The notes under the pieces are model-generated. The model ran no database searches. It saw only the letters and a list, made by a program, of their open reading frames with translations, and was not told the DNA's origin. A DNA stretch of 64,000 bases from assembly GCA_947095585.1 (NCBI GenBank), contig OX352762.1:31596669-31660668 (forward strand), read 5' to 3'. The translations under genes were made by a program, and so were the position numbers. Positions within the stretch are counted from its first letter, which is position 1; each line of letters opens with the position of its first letter. The stretch comes from Nephrocerus scutellatus (lineage: Eukaryota > Arthropoda > Insecta > Diptera > Pipunculidae). Positions 23,901 through 32,299 of this stretch are shown here, piece by piece.

Positions 23901-26900
23901 TTGTATTTTCTGATGTTACTAAGAAAATGCTTTGACTCCGACGTGGCTCCTGATGTGTAACTCAAAAGTTCTTGTGGTGGTGATTCTAATGGAAAGAGTT
24001 TCACTTTTCCATTTTTGCAGGAAATACCAGGTGACTCTGATTTAAACTTTCTTGCTTGACAGTAACTACAAACCATTTCCATTTTTCCGATGGTAACACT
24101 TTCATACTGTGAGTAGTCTATGTGTGGATCATAGTGAAATCCTTCCAATGCTAAGCTCAATTGTTCTGCAGTCCGCAATCGTCTGCGTCTATGCCTCATT
24201 TCCTGTACTCGGGTCCCCCGCTGTTGTACTGTCTCTAAAGCTCTGAATGTAGTAGCTATTGCTCTCTGATCCTCTAGTCGGGCTTCTCGCTGTTGTCTGG
24301 TCTCTGAAGCTCTGGATGTAGTAGCTCTATTTCTCAGATCCTCTAGTCGGGCTTAACGCTGTTGTCTGGTCTCTGAAGCTCTAGATGTAGTAGCTCTATT
24401 TCTCAGATCATCTAGTCGGGCTTCACGCTGTTGTCCGGTCTCTGCAGCTATAGATGTAGTAGTTCTTTCTCTCTGATCCTCTAGTCGGGCTTCACGCTGT
24501 TGTATGGTCTCTGAAGCTCTAGATGTAGTAGCTCTATTTTTTAGATCATCTAGTCGGGCTTCACGCTGTTGTCCAGTCTCTGAAGCTCTAGACGTAGTAG
24601 CTCTATATCTCAGATCATCTAGTCGGGTCTCACGCTGTTGTCTGGTCTCCGAAGTTCTAGATGTTGTAGCTATCTCACGCTGAGTTGCAAGTCTTCTATT
24701 AGTTTCCTCGGGAGTTTCTTGTCTTCGCTGTTGTTTAATTTGTTTAGCCTTTGCTTTACGTTTCCTTGGCGGCTTTTTAAAAAAAGGCACACTCTAACTG
24801 AACAATGGAATTTATTATAGAAAATAAAAAAAAATTATAAACAACAGAAAAAAAGGAAATTTAAAAATAATAATGTACTTACATCCGTGTAAAAATATAA
24901 AACCTTTACAAAAACAAAAAAGTAATTAACTTTATTTTAAATTAGTAAAATACACACTCTCAAATAAAGTAGAAAGCACAAAAAATGATATCAATAACTT
25001 TTTTTACAACATGTAAACAGTTATCATTATAAAATTTATTTAAACTTCAATATAATTGCGTATTTGTTGTAGCACACTTGAATTATATTTAAGAACTGTT
25101 TTTATTTTTAAAAGATTTGTGTTTATATACACAATTCTTACAATAGTTATCCTCAATAGAAGGAAGGGATGAATAAATATTTATGTATACATTTTAAGCT
25201 AAAAGTAATTAATAGTAATAGTAAGTTCATGTGTCTTGCAGTGGTAAGGATTTATTGACACGACTGCATTTATTTGGGTTTTACCAGCATATGTTAAAAA
25301 TACATATTGAATTTGTATATGTACATTAGTAAGTAAAAATAATTAGTAGGTAATAAAGTTGATGTGTTCTGCAGTGCACAAATCTGGGTTTTACCAGAAT
25401 ACCCATACATATAAAAAATGTGCATTAGGTAGAAAAAATAATTAGTAGGTTAAAAAAGTTCATGTGTGCCGCAGTGCTACGTAGTTTCTTTTTAGACAGC
25501 TACACATATTTGGGTTTTACCAGCATATGTAAAACAGACAATTCATCATGTATACATATATTTTATGACAGCGTTTTCTGTTTTACCAAGAAATGTAAAA
25601 CATAGTATAAATTACAATATTATAATTTTTCCTTTTAGTTGACTGTATAAAATACTTTTTATTGACTGTATTACAAAATTTTACAGTTATCATCTGTGTA
25701 GAAATATAAAAACTCTTCAGAGAATTAAAAAAATAAGACACGCATAAGACACGTCTGTATTGTATTCTTAATACAACGTTTCAATTGATCTTTAGAAAAT
25801 ACTACCAGAACTATTCATCTCGGCGATACCGAAAACGGTGGGTCCATATATTTTTTCCGTATATCGGCTGCCACGCCTTCCCAAACCAAAATACGTGCTA
25901 CCCCCCACCACCTATGTTTGATTCCACATAGTAAAACTAATATGTATACCAAGTTTGGTTGAAATTGGTCAAGGCGTTCCAGAGCTAGTTGGGCACAAAT
26001 ATATATACAAATAAATTCTCTATTTTATATGTATAGATGTATCTCTGATGGACAACAATTTTTGTAAAAATTTTGGAGACCCCGGGCTTCGGGGTCGTGA
26101 GGCCCCATACAAATATTTTAAAAAAAATTACCCGATTTTCTTCAAATTTTACACATGTGTATCTCCGATGGACAACACTTTTTGTAAAATTTTTGTAGTG
26201 AACGGGCCCTGAGGGGTGCCCATTAAAAATATTAAAAATAAGCCCGATTTCTTCAAATTTTAAACACTATGTACCTCCGATGGACAAATCTTTTTGCAAA
26301 CTTTTTGGAGTGATCGGGCATTGAGACCCGAGTGGTGCCGATTTCCTTCAAATTTTAAACACATATGTACCTCCTATTAGAGAATTTACATGAACATTTT
26401 TTTTTATGGATTGTTTTTTATTTTTAAATTCTCTATATTAACGTGGCTACCTACTGCCCGATTATATTGAAATTTTGCACACATGTATATCTCCCAAGAC
26501 AACACTTTCTATTGAGGCCCCCAGGCCGCGGGGTCGGCCATACAAATATTTTACAAAATTTACCCGATTTTCTTTAAATTTTGTACAAATGTGTGTCTTC
26601 GATGGAAAACACTTTTTGTAAAAATTTGGAGCGATCGGCCCCTTGGGGACCCCAATATACAAATTTTAAATATCGCTATATCGCATCAGACCAAGGCAAA
26701 GTCTGAGCTCTGTGCTTTGTGAGCAGCGCTGTTCGCTGCCGCTGCGTCATTTGGTGAATGATTTTGCCACAAAACGAGAACGCAGTGTGTGTGTGTGTAT
26801 CCCCGATTAGAGAATTTACAAGAAAAGTTTAAATTTTTATGGGTTGTTTTTTATTTATTAATGAGATCTTGTCCACTCTTTCGCTGCACTCTCGCTTCTC

Positions 26901-27372
26901 ATATAAGTTTAAGGAACGTCCCTCCACTTCTCATGTGGAACTCAAACCACTACGTATGTTAAGCACGTTAAATTCTGACCTGGACAGCATAATAAAATAA
27001 GAAGAAAACAATCAAGTAGAATTTAACTCTTCCAAAACCCAACGCAACGAAAAATCTGGTGCGCCAAAAACTACCTTACATCAGCTAGATAGAATACAAA
27101 ACAGTGCGATTAAACTTATCAGTGACATTGCTAAATCAAAAGATTCGCAACGTTTCCTGCTTTTCAATGTTTTATCACTTCTTCCAGCAGCGGTGATCAA
27201 GAGGAATAGCCAGCTCCTTAAATTCAACCGCAATACTCATGGCTCAGTTTACTCTCAAGCCAATCTTCGGACGCACAGTTAAGTTCAGGGATTGGTTCTT
27301 AAGCCGTACAATACGTATGTGGAATGCTCTGCCAAGCTCTGTCTTTCCACATCGCTATGACCCACTATTTTT

Positions 27373-27403
<31 letters not shown>

Positions 27404-28511
27404 GATGGACCTCGATAGTTAGTGACAACATCTCCTTCTTACAATACCATATTATCAACTTTTTGAAGAAGAGGGGAATGGTCTATTTTCTTAAAAGTCG
27501 ATATATTTTAGAACTAACCGTGGGGCATATTTTAACAGCACCGTAAAGATATCCCTAATTTAACAAACCACGTTTTTAAAATAAAAAAAAAATAAAAAAT
27601 CCCAGTTTCTCGATTATTATACCCTAAAATTCAAAAATCCCGATTTTTAAATTGCCGCATTTTTCACAAGCATGTGTTTATTTTTAATTCGTTTTTTATT
27701 TATTTCAATAGATATAAAGGGTCCAATATAAATTATTTAAAAATTAATCCTATTTTTTCCAAATGTTGAACACATAATTTTTTTTTTCAAAATCAATTCG
27801 TTTTTATTCAAACTCTCCGATAAGAGAATTTAGATGAAAAATTTTAACTTTTATGGGTTGTTTTTTACATTGGTACATTTAGTTAAGTTAGTATTCCTAT
27901 CTCTTAAGTACTTACAACCAACTTACCTTGCAAACACAATTTCTTGGTACATACTATACTAAATTGCTTTTTATATTTTTTATTTTTGTTTGCCCGACAG
28001 CATCAGATTCATGGTGTCAATGGCATACCAATAAGTGGACGCGGGCGTCCAGCATCGGTCGATATTGATACATCAAATTCAGTACATGAAATTCATAAAT
28101 CGTTGACAAATTCAAATGTGAAAGCAGTACGGCGAGCAATTAATCAAGGTAAATTCTGTTAATAGGGTATATATCGTATAGATATCGTAGAAAATTTTTG
28201 ATTTATAATTCACTGTAATCAAAATTATCTTAGCAGGCAATATAGCATACATCGATGGACTAGGTGGAACACCGACAATAGTGGTTGCAAATAACTTTAT
28301 TGGTACAAAAGCAACTGGCAATTTGTCGAGTGCAGTAGCAACTAGTAATTTAACCTCCGGCGAAAAAGTGCATGCAAGTCATCCACCATCATCATCTACA
28401 AATTGTGCATGCTCTCTTAATGCGATGGTCATTTGTCAACAATGTGGAGCATTCTGCCATGACGACTGTATAAGTGCATCGAAGTTGTGTGTTTCATGTG
28501 TTATCAGATGA
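3117..28511 (+). CDS. Asx: Additional sex combs (Asx), whole coding gene, six coding exons
   Basis: Asx is the fly ASXL protein. With the deubiquitinase Calypso (BAP1) it forms the PR-DUB complex, which removes ubiquitin from histone H2A Lys118/119 at Polycomb targets in the nucleus. The exons join in frame to 5,640 nt, about 1,879 residues, somewhat longer than my recollection of the Drosophila protein. The DEUBAD region lies near residues 254-382 (from [17 protein letters not shown] to [12 protein letters not shown]). PolyGln, polySer and Asn/Thr-rich disordered stretches follow, then a C-terminal atypical PHD finger at residues 1843-1879 (CAC, CQQC, CH, C, CVSC). The start ATG at 3117 has a good fly context (ACAACAATGG) and an in-frame stop just upstream. 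Intron 4 (9637-28000) is 18.4 kb, almost all transposons. The exons look intact, so the gene is probably functional. UTR limits are unknown. Confidence 0.93.
6375..6864 (-). mobile_element. Internally deleted mariner element in Asx intron 1
   Basis: The ends form imperfect ~28-bp inverted repeats beginning TACGAG (6375) and, on the other strand, TACGAGGGTGGTCCCAGAAA (from 6864), flanked by TA, as expected for mariner. The minus-strand frame 6442-6663 encodes a transposase C-terminus ([18 protein letters not shown], then [20 protein letters not shown]). At about 490 bp it is far shorter than the usual ~1.3 kb, so the N-terminal two thirds, including the catalytic core, is missing. It cannot make a transposase and sits entirely within the intron 5998-7178. 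Confidence 0.85.
7179..7906 (+). CDS. Asx: Asx coding exon 2 (polyGln, acidic)
   Basis: The acceptor TTTTGCAAG ends at 7178; the first two bases complete a GAT codon begun in exon 1. The exon encodes a Ser-rich stretch, His/Gln-rich segments, an acidic block ([20 protein letters not shown]) and a long polyGln run from mixed CAG/CAA codons (about 7794-7842). The donor GAG|GTAATG lies at 7906/7907 (phase 0). A 55-bp intron (7907-7961) follows. Repeat length is likely polymorphic. Confidence 0.9.
7962..9266 (+). CDS. Asx: Asx coding exon 3 (Gln- and Ser-rich)
   Basis: The acceptor TACGTTGTAG ends at 7961. The exon encodes 435 codons starting [13 protein letters not shown]. It is dominated by Gln/His-rich sequence and then a conserved-looking segment ([20 protein letters not shown] and following residues), followed by a polySer run (about 9040-9130). 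The donor TACAAA|GTGAGT is at 9266/9267, phase 0. Reading past the donor gives a spurious extension to 9527 through intron 9267-9333. Confidence 0.9.
9334..9636 (+). CDS. Asx: Asx coding exon 4
   Basis: The acceptor CTATTTTCAG ends at 9333. The exon has 101 codons starting [17 protein letters not shown] and ending [19 protein letters not shown]. The donor CAG|GTATTG at 9636/9637 opens the giant intron 4. The next in-frame coding sequence I recognise is 18.4 kb away at 28001, and both junctions are phase 0. Confidence 0.88.
9637..10379 (+). other. Start of Asx intron 4, no gene recognised
   Basis: AT-rich intronic sequence with no ORF of interest and no repeat that I can match elsewhere in the window. 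It may include the 5' part of the decayed Tc1-like element that follows. Confidence 0.5.
10380..10720 (+). pseudogene. Degenerate Tc1-like transposase N-terminal fragment
   Basis: Across several frames the sequence gives words such as [15 protein letters not shown] and [13 protein letters not shown] that resemble the N-terminal helix-turn-helix part of Tc1/Paris-type transposases. Stops and shifts occur throughout. The assignment is by resemblance only. The fragment may belong with the catalytic-domain fragment at 17930-18400, from which later insertions would have separated it. Confidence 0.4.
10740..11520 (+). pseudogene. LINE reverse-transcriptase fragment (CR1/Jockey-like)
   Basis: Broken frames encode pieces of a non-LTR reverse transcriptase: a PDGIIP-like segment near 10780, AFDRV near 11000, GINAGVPQ near 11150, then [12 protein letters not shown] near 11200 (the catalytic ADD has become AED), and [15 protein letters not shown]. 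The frame shifts at about 11160. The element resumes at 12471 after an antisense LINE piece. Closely related pieces occur at 11530-12470, 19400-20142 and 26868-27401, so one family seeded this intron several times. Confidence 0.7.
11530..12470 (-). pseudogene. LINE reverse-transcriptase fragment, antisense
   Basis: Minus-strand frames 12035-12397 and 11787-11993 encode the second half of a non-LTR reverse transcriptase: [27 protein letters not shown], then the active-site motif FADD ([15 protein letters not shown]) and the thumb region ([31 protein letters not shown]). The remaining C-terminus is readable, with shifts, to about 11530. It has the same family features as the flanking + strand pieces and appears to have inserted into them. 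Confidence 0.75.
12471..12733 (+). pseudogene. C-terminal LINE fragment, continuation of 10740-11520
   Basis: Three-frame reading gives [13 protein letters not shown], then a YVWSGA-like word, then [20 protein letters not shown] and VGDLTVFYK, which match the C-terminal end of this LINE family. It continues the + strand fragment interrupted at 11520. No complete ORF remains. Confidence 0.6.
12735..12850 (+). repeat. ~99-bp minisatellite, left part
   Basis: Unit 1 begins TGACCGATATTAGTGTCGAT at 12735. Unit 2 begins TTGACCAATATTAGTGTC at about 12833 and is interrupted after 12850 by the LTR element. The array continues at 16420. Confidence 0.8.
12851..13021 (+). repeat. 5' LTR of the Mag-like element
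   Basis: 171 bp, TG...CA. It is followed directly by TTGGCGACGAGAG, the presumed primer-binding region. AATAAA occurs near its 3' end. Confidence 0.9.
13154..13880 (+). pseudogene. Gag of the Mag-like element, broken
   Basis: A start at 13154 (MPIGNIENF) runs only to a TAG... region stop near 13202; the same frame resumes and encodes the Gag core (13265-13843), including [20 protein letters not shown] and [10 protein letters not shown], typical of this retrotransposon group. A frame change near 13760 is needed to read two CCHC-type zinc knuckles: [13 protein letters not shown] and [14 protein letters not shown] (about 13765-13875). At least one stop and one frameshift separate the parts, so no full Gag can be made. 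Confidence 0.85.
13881..16315 (+). pseudogene. Pol of the Mag-like element, broken
   Basis: The order is protease ([14 protein letters not shown] near 14010, a DSG active site), reverse transcriptase (14249-15193, with [13 protein letters not shown] and the catalytic YFDD at about 14850), RNase H (15236-15742, with [11 protein letters not shown] and the [10 protein letters not shown] motif) and integrase (15814-16179, with [10 protein letters not shown] and [13 protein letters not shown]). A TGA interrupts RT and RNase H near 15191. Integrase stops after its second Asp and jumps to a Lys/Arg-rich C-terminal tail ending RPTYGS, so its third catalytic residue is lost in an internal deletion. 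Confidence 0.88.
16329..16419 (+). repeat. 3' LTR of the Mag-like element, 80 bp deleted
   Basis: Its first ~55 bp and last ~35 bp match the 5' LTR, but the middle 80 bp is absent, joined at a TGTGT-type microhomology near 16384-16395. A polypurine tract (GAGGTGGAGGGG) ends at 16328. Confidence 0.9.
16420..16745 (+). repeat. ~99-bp minisatellite, right part
   Basis: Continues the array interrupted at 12850. Units begin at GTGTCGATTC (16420, the rest of unit 2), GACCGATATTAGTTTCC (about 16508) and GACCAATATTAGTGTTG (about 16610). Shared words include GTTTTCGGGGTC(G/C)CTGAG and GATGGTA(A/G)GACA. About four units in all. Confidence 0.8.
16746..17605 (+). mobile_element. 3' end of a Helitron, decayed
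   Basis: The frame 16766-17068 encodes the C-terminal part of a Helitron PIF1-type helicase ([19 protein letters not shown], then [20 protein letters not shown]). It closely matches the minus-strand segment 20954-21300 of the complete Helitron. The element ends in TGGGTAATCAGCTAG with CTAG at 17602-17605, the Helitron CTRR terminus, just after an imperfect hairpin (CCTGGGCAACGCTGGG). The 5' side is lost or replaced by the minisatellite. It is a separate insertion from 20482-26037 and lies in the opposite orientation. Confidence 0.85.
17606..17929 (+). other. Intronic sequence, nothing recognised
   Basis: AT-rich sequence directly after the Helitron terminus with no ORF and no match seen elsewhere in the window. 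Confidence 0.4.
17930..18400 (+). pseudogene. Tc1-like transposase fragment
   Basis: Multi-frame reading gives [20 protein letters not shown], then [10 protein letters not shown], then [16 protein letters not shown] and a VMVW-type word. These match the catalytic part of Tc1/Paris-type transposases around the first catalytic Asp (FSDEKKFNLDGPDG in the family). The usual SDEKK has become SDKKK, and stops and frameshifts are present. No inverted repeats were identified. It may be the other half of the fragment at 10380-10720. Confidence 0.75.
18415..19386 (-). pseudogene. LINE C-terminus, I-clade-like, with poly(A) tail
   Basis: Minus-strand frames 18946-19386 and 18767-18982 encode the region after the reverse transcriptase core: [37 protein letters not shown], then [12 protein letters not shown] at the end. 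The pattern resembles I-factor-like LINEs. A run of about 19 T on the + strand (18415-18433) is its poly(A) tail. It is 5'-truncated near 19386, as is usual for LINE copies, and has one frame break between the two frames. Confidence 0.75.
19400..20142 (+). pseudogene. LINE reverse-transcriptase N-terminal part
   Basis: Frames 19590-19892 and 19960-20142 encode [20 protein letters not shown], then a [20 protein letters not shown] stretch, then [19 protein letters not shown] and [16 protein letters not shown], which are RT fingers motifs of a CR1/Jockey-like LINE. A stop near 19892 and a frameshift near 19975 break the frame. It ends where an interspersed repeat begins. Confidence 0.75.
20143..20481 (-). 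repeat. Interspersed repeat copy B, part 1 (split by Helitron)
   Basis: Contains the family's diagnostic modules (CCCGATTTTCTTCAAATTTT, then ATACATGTGTATCTC, then GG(A)GACCCCG). It is interrupted after 20481 by the Helitron and resumes at 26038. Confidence 0.75.
20678..22208 (-). pseudogene. Helitron PIF1-type helicase domain, broken
   Basis: Frame 21150-21863 carries Walker A ([11 protein letters not shown]), motif II ([11 protein letters not shown]) and [13 protein letters not shown]. Frame 20954-21172 gives the later helicase region, and 20678-20890 gives the last motif ([25 protein letters not shown]). Frame 21960-22208 is the segment before the helicase. In Helitrons this domain unwinds DNA during rolling-circle transposition. 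Frames change at about 21160, 20900 and 21870-21960, so no continuous protein can be made. Confidence 0.9.
22209..24199 (-). pseudogene. Helitron Rep (HUH nuclease) region, broken
   Basis: Pieces at 23819-24199 (a Cys-rich segment, [15 protein letters not shown]), 23269-23745 (Helitron-like N domain, [39 protein letters not shown]) and 22383-22946 ([20 protein letters not shown]) follow in the order expected of Helitron proteins. The HUH histidines are still readable as CAC GCT CAC on the minus strand at 23286-23278, but the frame shifts immediately upstream of them, between the EWQKRGL segment and the HAH codons. Rep should nick and join DNA via this motif and a downstream Tyr; this copy cannot. 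Confidence 0.87.
24353..24790 (-). pseudogene. Helitron protein N-terminus with 22-residue repeats
   Basis: Encodes a basic start ([20 protein letters not shown]) followed by repeats of about 22 residues ([20 protein letters not shown] type) that the DNA carries as ~66-bp tandem units from about 24250 to 24700. Such repeats are common at the N-terminus of animal Helitron proteins and are predicted helical. A stop near 24353 separates this from the next segment. Confidence 0.8.
24791..26020 (-). other. 5' non-coding part of the Helitron
   Basis: AT-rich, no ORF. It contains a diverged repeat motif (TGGGTTTTACCAGCATATG type) at about 25270, 25383 and 25512, spaced roughly 115-130 bp. Confidence 0.6.
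26038..26420 (-). repeat. Interspersed repeat copy B, part 2
   Basis: Continues the module series from 20481 after the Helitron and ends with AGAGAATTTACATGAA and ATGGATTGTTTTTT at 26389-26417, the family's characteristic terminus. Another copy follows head to tail. Confidence 0.75.
26421..26855 (-). repeat. Interspersed repeat copy, tandem to the previous one
   Basis: Begins TTAAATTCTCTATATTAACG (26423) and ends AGAGAATTTACAAGAA...ATGGGTTGTTTTTT at 26811-26852. Its middle has a GC-richer unit (26690-26800) also found in diverged form near 440-560. A (GT)n run lies at about 26787-26798. Confidence 0.7.
26868..27401 (+). pseudogene. LINE 3' end with poly(A)
   Basis: Broken frames encode [20 protein letters not shown], then [19 protein letters not shown] and [20 protein letters not shown], the C-terminal part of the CR1/Jockey-like family also present at 12035-12397 (compare [20 protein letters not shown] there). 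It ends in about 25 A (27377-27401). The RT thumb is internally deleted near 27010-27060. Confidence 0.7.
27402..28000 (+). other. End of Asx intron 4
   Basis: AT-rich. It contains a lone terminus of the interspersed repeat at 27811-27868 (AGAGAATTTAGATGAA, then ATGGGTTGTTTTTT). The acceptor TTGCCCGACAG with a preceding T-rich tract ends at 28000. Confidence 0.7.
28001..28148 (+). CDS. Asx: Asx coding exon 5
   Basis: Starts [20 protein letters not shown] directly after the acceptor at 28000 in phase 0, matching exon 4. It ends CAAG|GTAAAT at 28148/28149 (phase 1). The encoded stretch ([20 protein letters not shown]) has no repeat character, unlike exons 2-3. It is separated from exon 6 by an 88-bp intron. 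Confidence 0.87.
28237..28511 (+). CDS. Asx: Asx coding exon 6 (PHD finger, stop)
   Basis: The acceptor TTAGCAG ends at 28236; the joined codon is GGC. The exon starts [20 protein letters not shown] and ends with the atypical PHD finger ([26 protein letters not shown]) that closes Asx/ASXL proteins, then TGA at 28509-28511. Because the acceptor is TAGCAG, splicing 3 nt earlier (after 28233) would add one Ala without changing frame. Confidence 0.92.
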
Positions 28512-28925
28512 GAAATTCTCATTCAAATTACAATCACATATAATGCATAATTTGAAAATAATAATAAAGGTAGTACGTTACTTACTACATGAACAAAAAA
28601 TGTAGACATTCATGTATATATCAGAAAGATATGTTTTGTTGATTTCTTGCCTTCAAATGATAGAAAGTCTAACAAAGAAAAGTTGTGAAAATATTTTTTA
28701 TTATACTTTTTATCTCCGCATAAGTAATTACCAAAACACCTTTAACTTTATAGAATTGCAAAAATCCCCAATAATTATTATACAAACAAAAAAAAACCGC
28801 AACAAGCCAACTTACTAAATTAAATAACTGCAATATATTAATTTAAGGTGATTGGAATCTTCGAATTAAAAGCAATTGTCTGTGTTTCCTCAATCAAATC
28901 GAAGATAGTACGATATTTAAATAAA
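28512..28925 (+). other. Probable Asx 3' UTR with candidate poly(A) signal
   Basis: Follows the stop codon. AATAAA is at 28920-28925, with an earlier AATAATAAAG near 28558. The true cleavage site cannot be told from sequence. Confidence 0.4.
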
Positions 28926-31900
28926 GGAAACACACATACACAACCTTACAAAGTTAAAATAAAAATTGTTATTATAAACAGAAATTGGATTAAGAGCGAA
29001 TGCAATACACAAACCTAATCCTTATAGCTCGCAAAAACTCACTAACACTCACAATCACAATTATTCATCCATTTAGTTTTTGTAGAAATAGTTACGTACT
29101 TTTTAGTTCTACATATACATTAAATATTAAAACTTATACAAAATACCTTTAACTATACCTAAAATTTATGTATATACATATATAATTTGTAAATAATCCA
29201 ATAAGCCGCGCTATAAAAATATTAATAATATTTAAAATACAATTCCCTGTAAGAAATACATGTTCGGAAACTATAAATGATACATATACCCATTTTCTAT
29301 GTAACAGCACTTAAATTTTGTCTGTGCAATCTCAATGTTACTTGTGACTATCTTTGTTTTACTATTTATTTTATGATTTTATGCTAATATTACCGAAAAT
29401 ATCGAAGAAGTTCTTCTTTTATTTAAAAATGTTCTCACTGATACGTTGGCTACCATGGCAGTATTGCTAGTGCTTATGCCTTAACTTTATGAAATATGAA
29501 ATAGGGAAGTTTTTTCCTATTTTTAAGTTTTTTTCCATTGCCATAGAAAATGACAGAGCCCAGCTCTTTGGCTACACGAGTATAGTCAGTCGCATTGGTC
29601 CTAAGCCATACGACGTGCTACGAAATACTCGCATTAAAATTTTTTTCAATTTTTATTTTACTATTATGGTTGGTAATTTTTTGGATCCTTCAAGTAGTAG
29701 TCGTATTGCTATTAAACTATTTTGAAAAATAGATAAAAATATAAACAAGTATTTTTTATTTGTTACCTATCCTATTATCTAAAAACAAAATTAATATTAA
29801 TAAGCAATTAAGCAATAGTTATAGAATCTAGACTGAAAAATCGGGTTTTCGAACTGTTCACCTTTGTTCTTTCTCTAAGATTCGTGGAACTTAAGGTATA
29901 TTCCAAATATGTACTTTTGTTGCACAAGCTAAATCGTCTTATCATTCGCCGAATTCGCGTGAAAAGATGACTGGGTAGTACATTGATAACTATAACGAAG
30001 CTTGATGCATCTATAAAGATTTTGTTCCCGACTAGGAAATTACGTATTTCGTGATGGTGGAGACGCTTTGTTTCTATTAGAAATGAGTCTGAAGGCAAAA
30101 TAACGGTAAAAATTTACTTATTACACTTGCTTTTCATTTAACTTATCTATCCTCATTTAGATACTTGTTTTTTTCCAAAAATTTTAAAAATATAATCCAG
30201 TCAGTTTTTTTATATAAAATACACAATTTTTTACTTTTGCATTGAATGAATAGTTTTCCTTATTTTAGTTGTAAAATATTTTATTTACACGAAATTTGAG
30301 TAGTTTGTTTATAAACAACCACATTCAAGCATCAAATATGATCATATCGTTAATACGATGAGTGAACTAACATCAATCGGAGGCATTAAACAAAAACTAA
30401 TTATTCAATTTTGAATTCAGATGTTTTTGCAATTTGACATTAATTTATACCATTTTGCCTTGTAACTTGTTTTTAACAGCAACTTGATTCAAATTTAATA
30501 CAAACTTTAAATGATGTTTCAGTTTCAAATCAAAGTGGCATTTTGAATTATCAATAAACTTTCGAATAAGTGGCACGGCTCTCATCCTCGTCCTCTACTC
30601 TCCATCTGACCACCACCTGTAAATAGTTGTAATTCTAATTCAGTTTCTCTAATGTGAAATTATATATTGTATATTGGATTTTTGTACATATATGAAATTT
30701 TTTAAATTTATTTGCATGAAAAGTATTCATTTTATACAAAAGTATAACGAATATAGTTTTATAAGTTTTATCATTTTAAGACCTACATTTTTGCGAAACT
30801 GTACCCGAAAATCATAACATTTACTTTTTTGTGTATCAGTTAAAATCCCGAGTAAGAACTTTTTTATTATTATTTTTTTATATCGTATTATTTTGAATTG
30901 AAAATGCCACCGCTATATTATTTCATTTATATATTTAGCTTTAGTGAAGCTAAATATGATATGAATGTTTAATTATTACATTTTTACTAAAAATTTATAG
31001 ATTATGACATATTCAATCTTAACTTTTAAGTTGATGTCGACTCAATAAAAGCCTTGTGCATTCAACAAAATAAATCATACATAAGAACTTAAACACAAAA
31101 AATCAATAATTAATAAGAAGTTAAACAATATGAAAGAAGAAAAAATGGTCTATGAATAAAGCAACGTTAGATATAAAATCACATATTAAATTAAATAAAA
31201 TAAATACATATTGATGATTCAATATTGATGATTTTTTACATTGGGTTTTGAGCAGTTTTGCTTCACAGTTCAATTTCAATGATTCAATGTCGTGTTTTTT
31301 TTGTTTTTGAAATCTGCGCTAGATCGTAGATTTTTTCTCGAAAAAACGAACACGAAAGCCGAGAATCTTTTGTTTGCATTGTTTTGTTGCATGTGTTGTT
31401 TTTACAGTTAATGAAAATCTGAAATCGAACGCAGATTTCTAAAACAAACAAAAAATACGACATAAATACAAATAACTCAAGAGTCCCGTTATTTTGGAGA
31501 TAGTTAGAATATATTGGGTCTATTCTCTTATTCAACCCGATTGAGTATAGTTACCCGGAGTACACCGAGCGAATGTTGCACTGCGTAAAATTGTTTGGTG
31601 TGTACACTGGGTAACTTTACACGCTCTTACTCTGCCTTTGCTAATATTCATTTCATTGTGTATGCTCGGTTCACAACAAAAAACAGAGGACAGAGAAAAA
31701 TTAACACGGTTGAATAAAAAACACCGAGTAAATATTTGACATACACTGCTCGCTGGGGTTGAATAAAAAAACAGCACTATGGGAAAAAAATTTGGTTCAA
31801 TGAGGCTGTTCCGAACAGTTCAGAGCAGAAAAATATTTCGTGTTCAATGAGAAAAATTTCTGTCTGAGACTGTTCTACTTTGTGTTCAATGACTCTGCTC

Positions 31901-32299
31901 TGTACAGTTTTTCTGCACCTACTTTTGAGGTAGAACAGATTTGGGAGAAATGTCAAAATCAGCTGTAATTGCAAATTTCACGCTTTCTACTCGGCGTTGC
32001 TGGAGCCTGTATCACTTGAAAAACTATTTCCACTTTGCGAATCACTATCAATCACTTCTAATACCATTTGTTAAAAAATCGAGCTCCATTTTTTTTAATT
32101 TATTTTTCACGATTGTTCTTACACCTCAGTCAAAAATAAAATAAACTATCCGTTAATAGAAAATGAAGTCATTTTTGACATATGGCTTTAATTTTCTGTT
32201 CTAACTTGATCTGACATTATTCACAAATTTGTGCTGTTTGTTCTGCCTTTTTTCCCATTGAACAAAATTAAATACACATTAAAACAACAGAAAATTTCA
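28926..32299. other. AT-rich region, no gene recognised
   Basis: Only short, composition-driven ORFs are present and none has a recognisable domain. It may include distal 3' UTR of Asx. At 31780-32280 there is Ser/Cys-poor repetitive text with GTTCAATGA three times (about 31794-31888) and inverted ATGGGAAAAAA-type ends, which may be an unclassified MITE. Confidence 0.5.

Larger units (their letters stand above)
20482..26037 (-). mobile_element. Complete but decayed Helitron, 5,556 bp
   Basis: Read on the minus strand, the element starts TCTATACATATAAAATAGAG (from 26037) and ends GGGTAATCAGCTAG with CTAG at 20485-20482, preceded by an imperfect hairpin (CCTGGGCAAAGCCGGG). It sits between A (20481) and T (26038), the standard Helitron A|T target. 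Deleting it joins the flanks into TTTTATATACATATGTATCT, which restores a module of the interspersed repeat. The coding region (20678-24790) holds the Rep/helicase protein but is broken by many stops and shifts. The 5' ~1.2 kb (24791-26037) is AT-rich non-coding sequence. Confidence 0.95.

Noticed and set aside
27377..27401. Processed pseudogene poly(A) tail
   Set aside because: The upstream sequence matches a LINE C-terminus, so the tail belongs to the LINE.
29489..30098. Possible small genes downstream of Asx
   Set aside because: ORFs below 100 codons with AT-rich composition and no splice or domain support.
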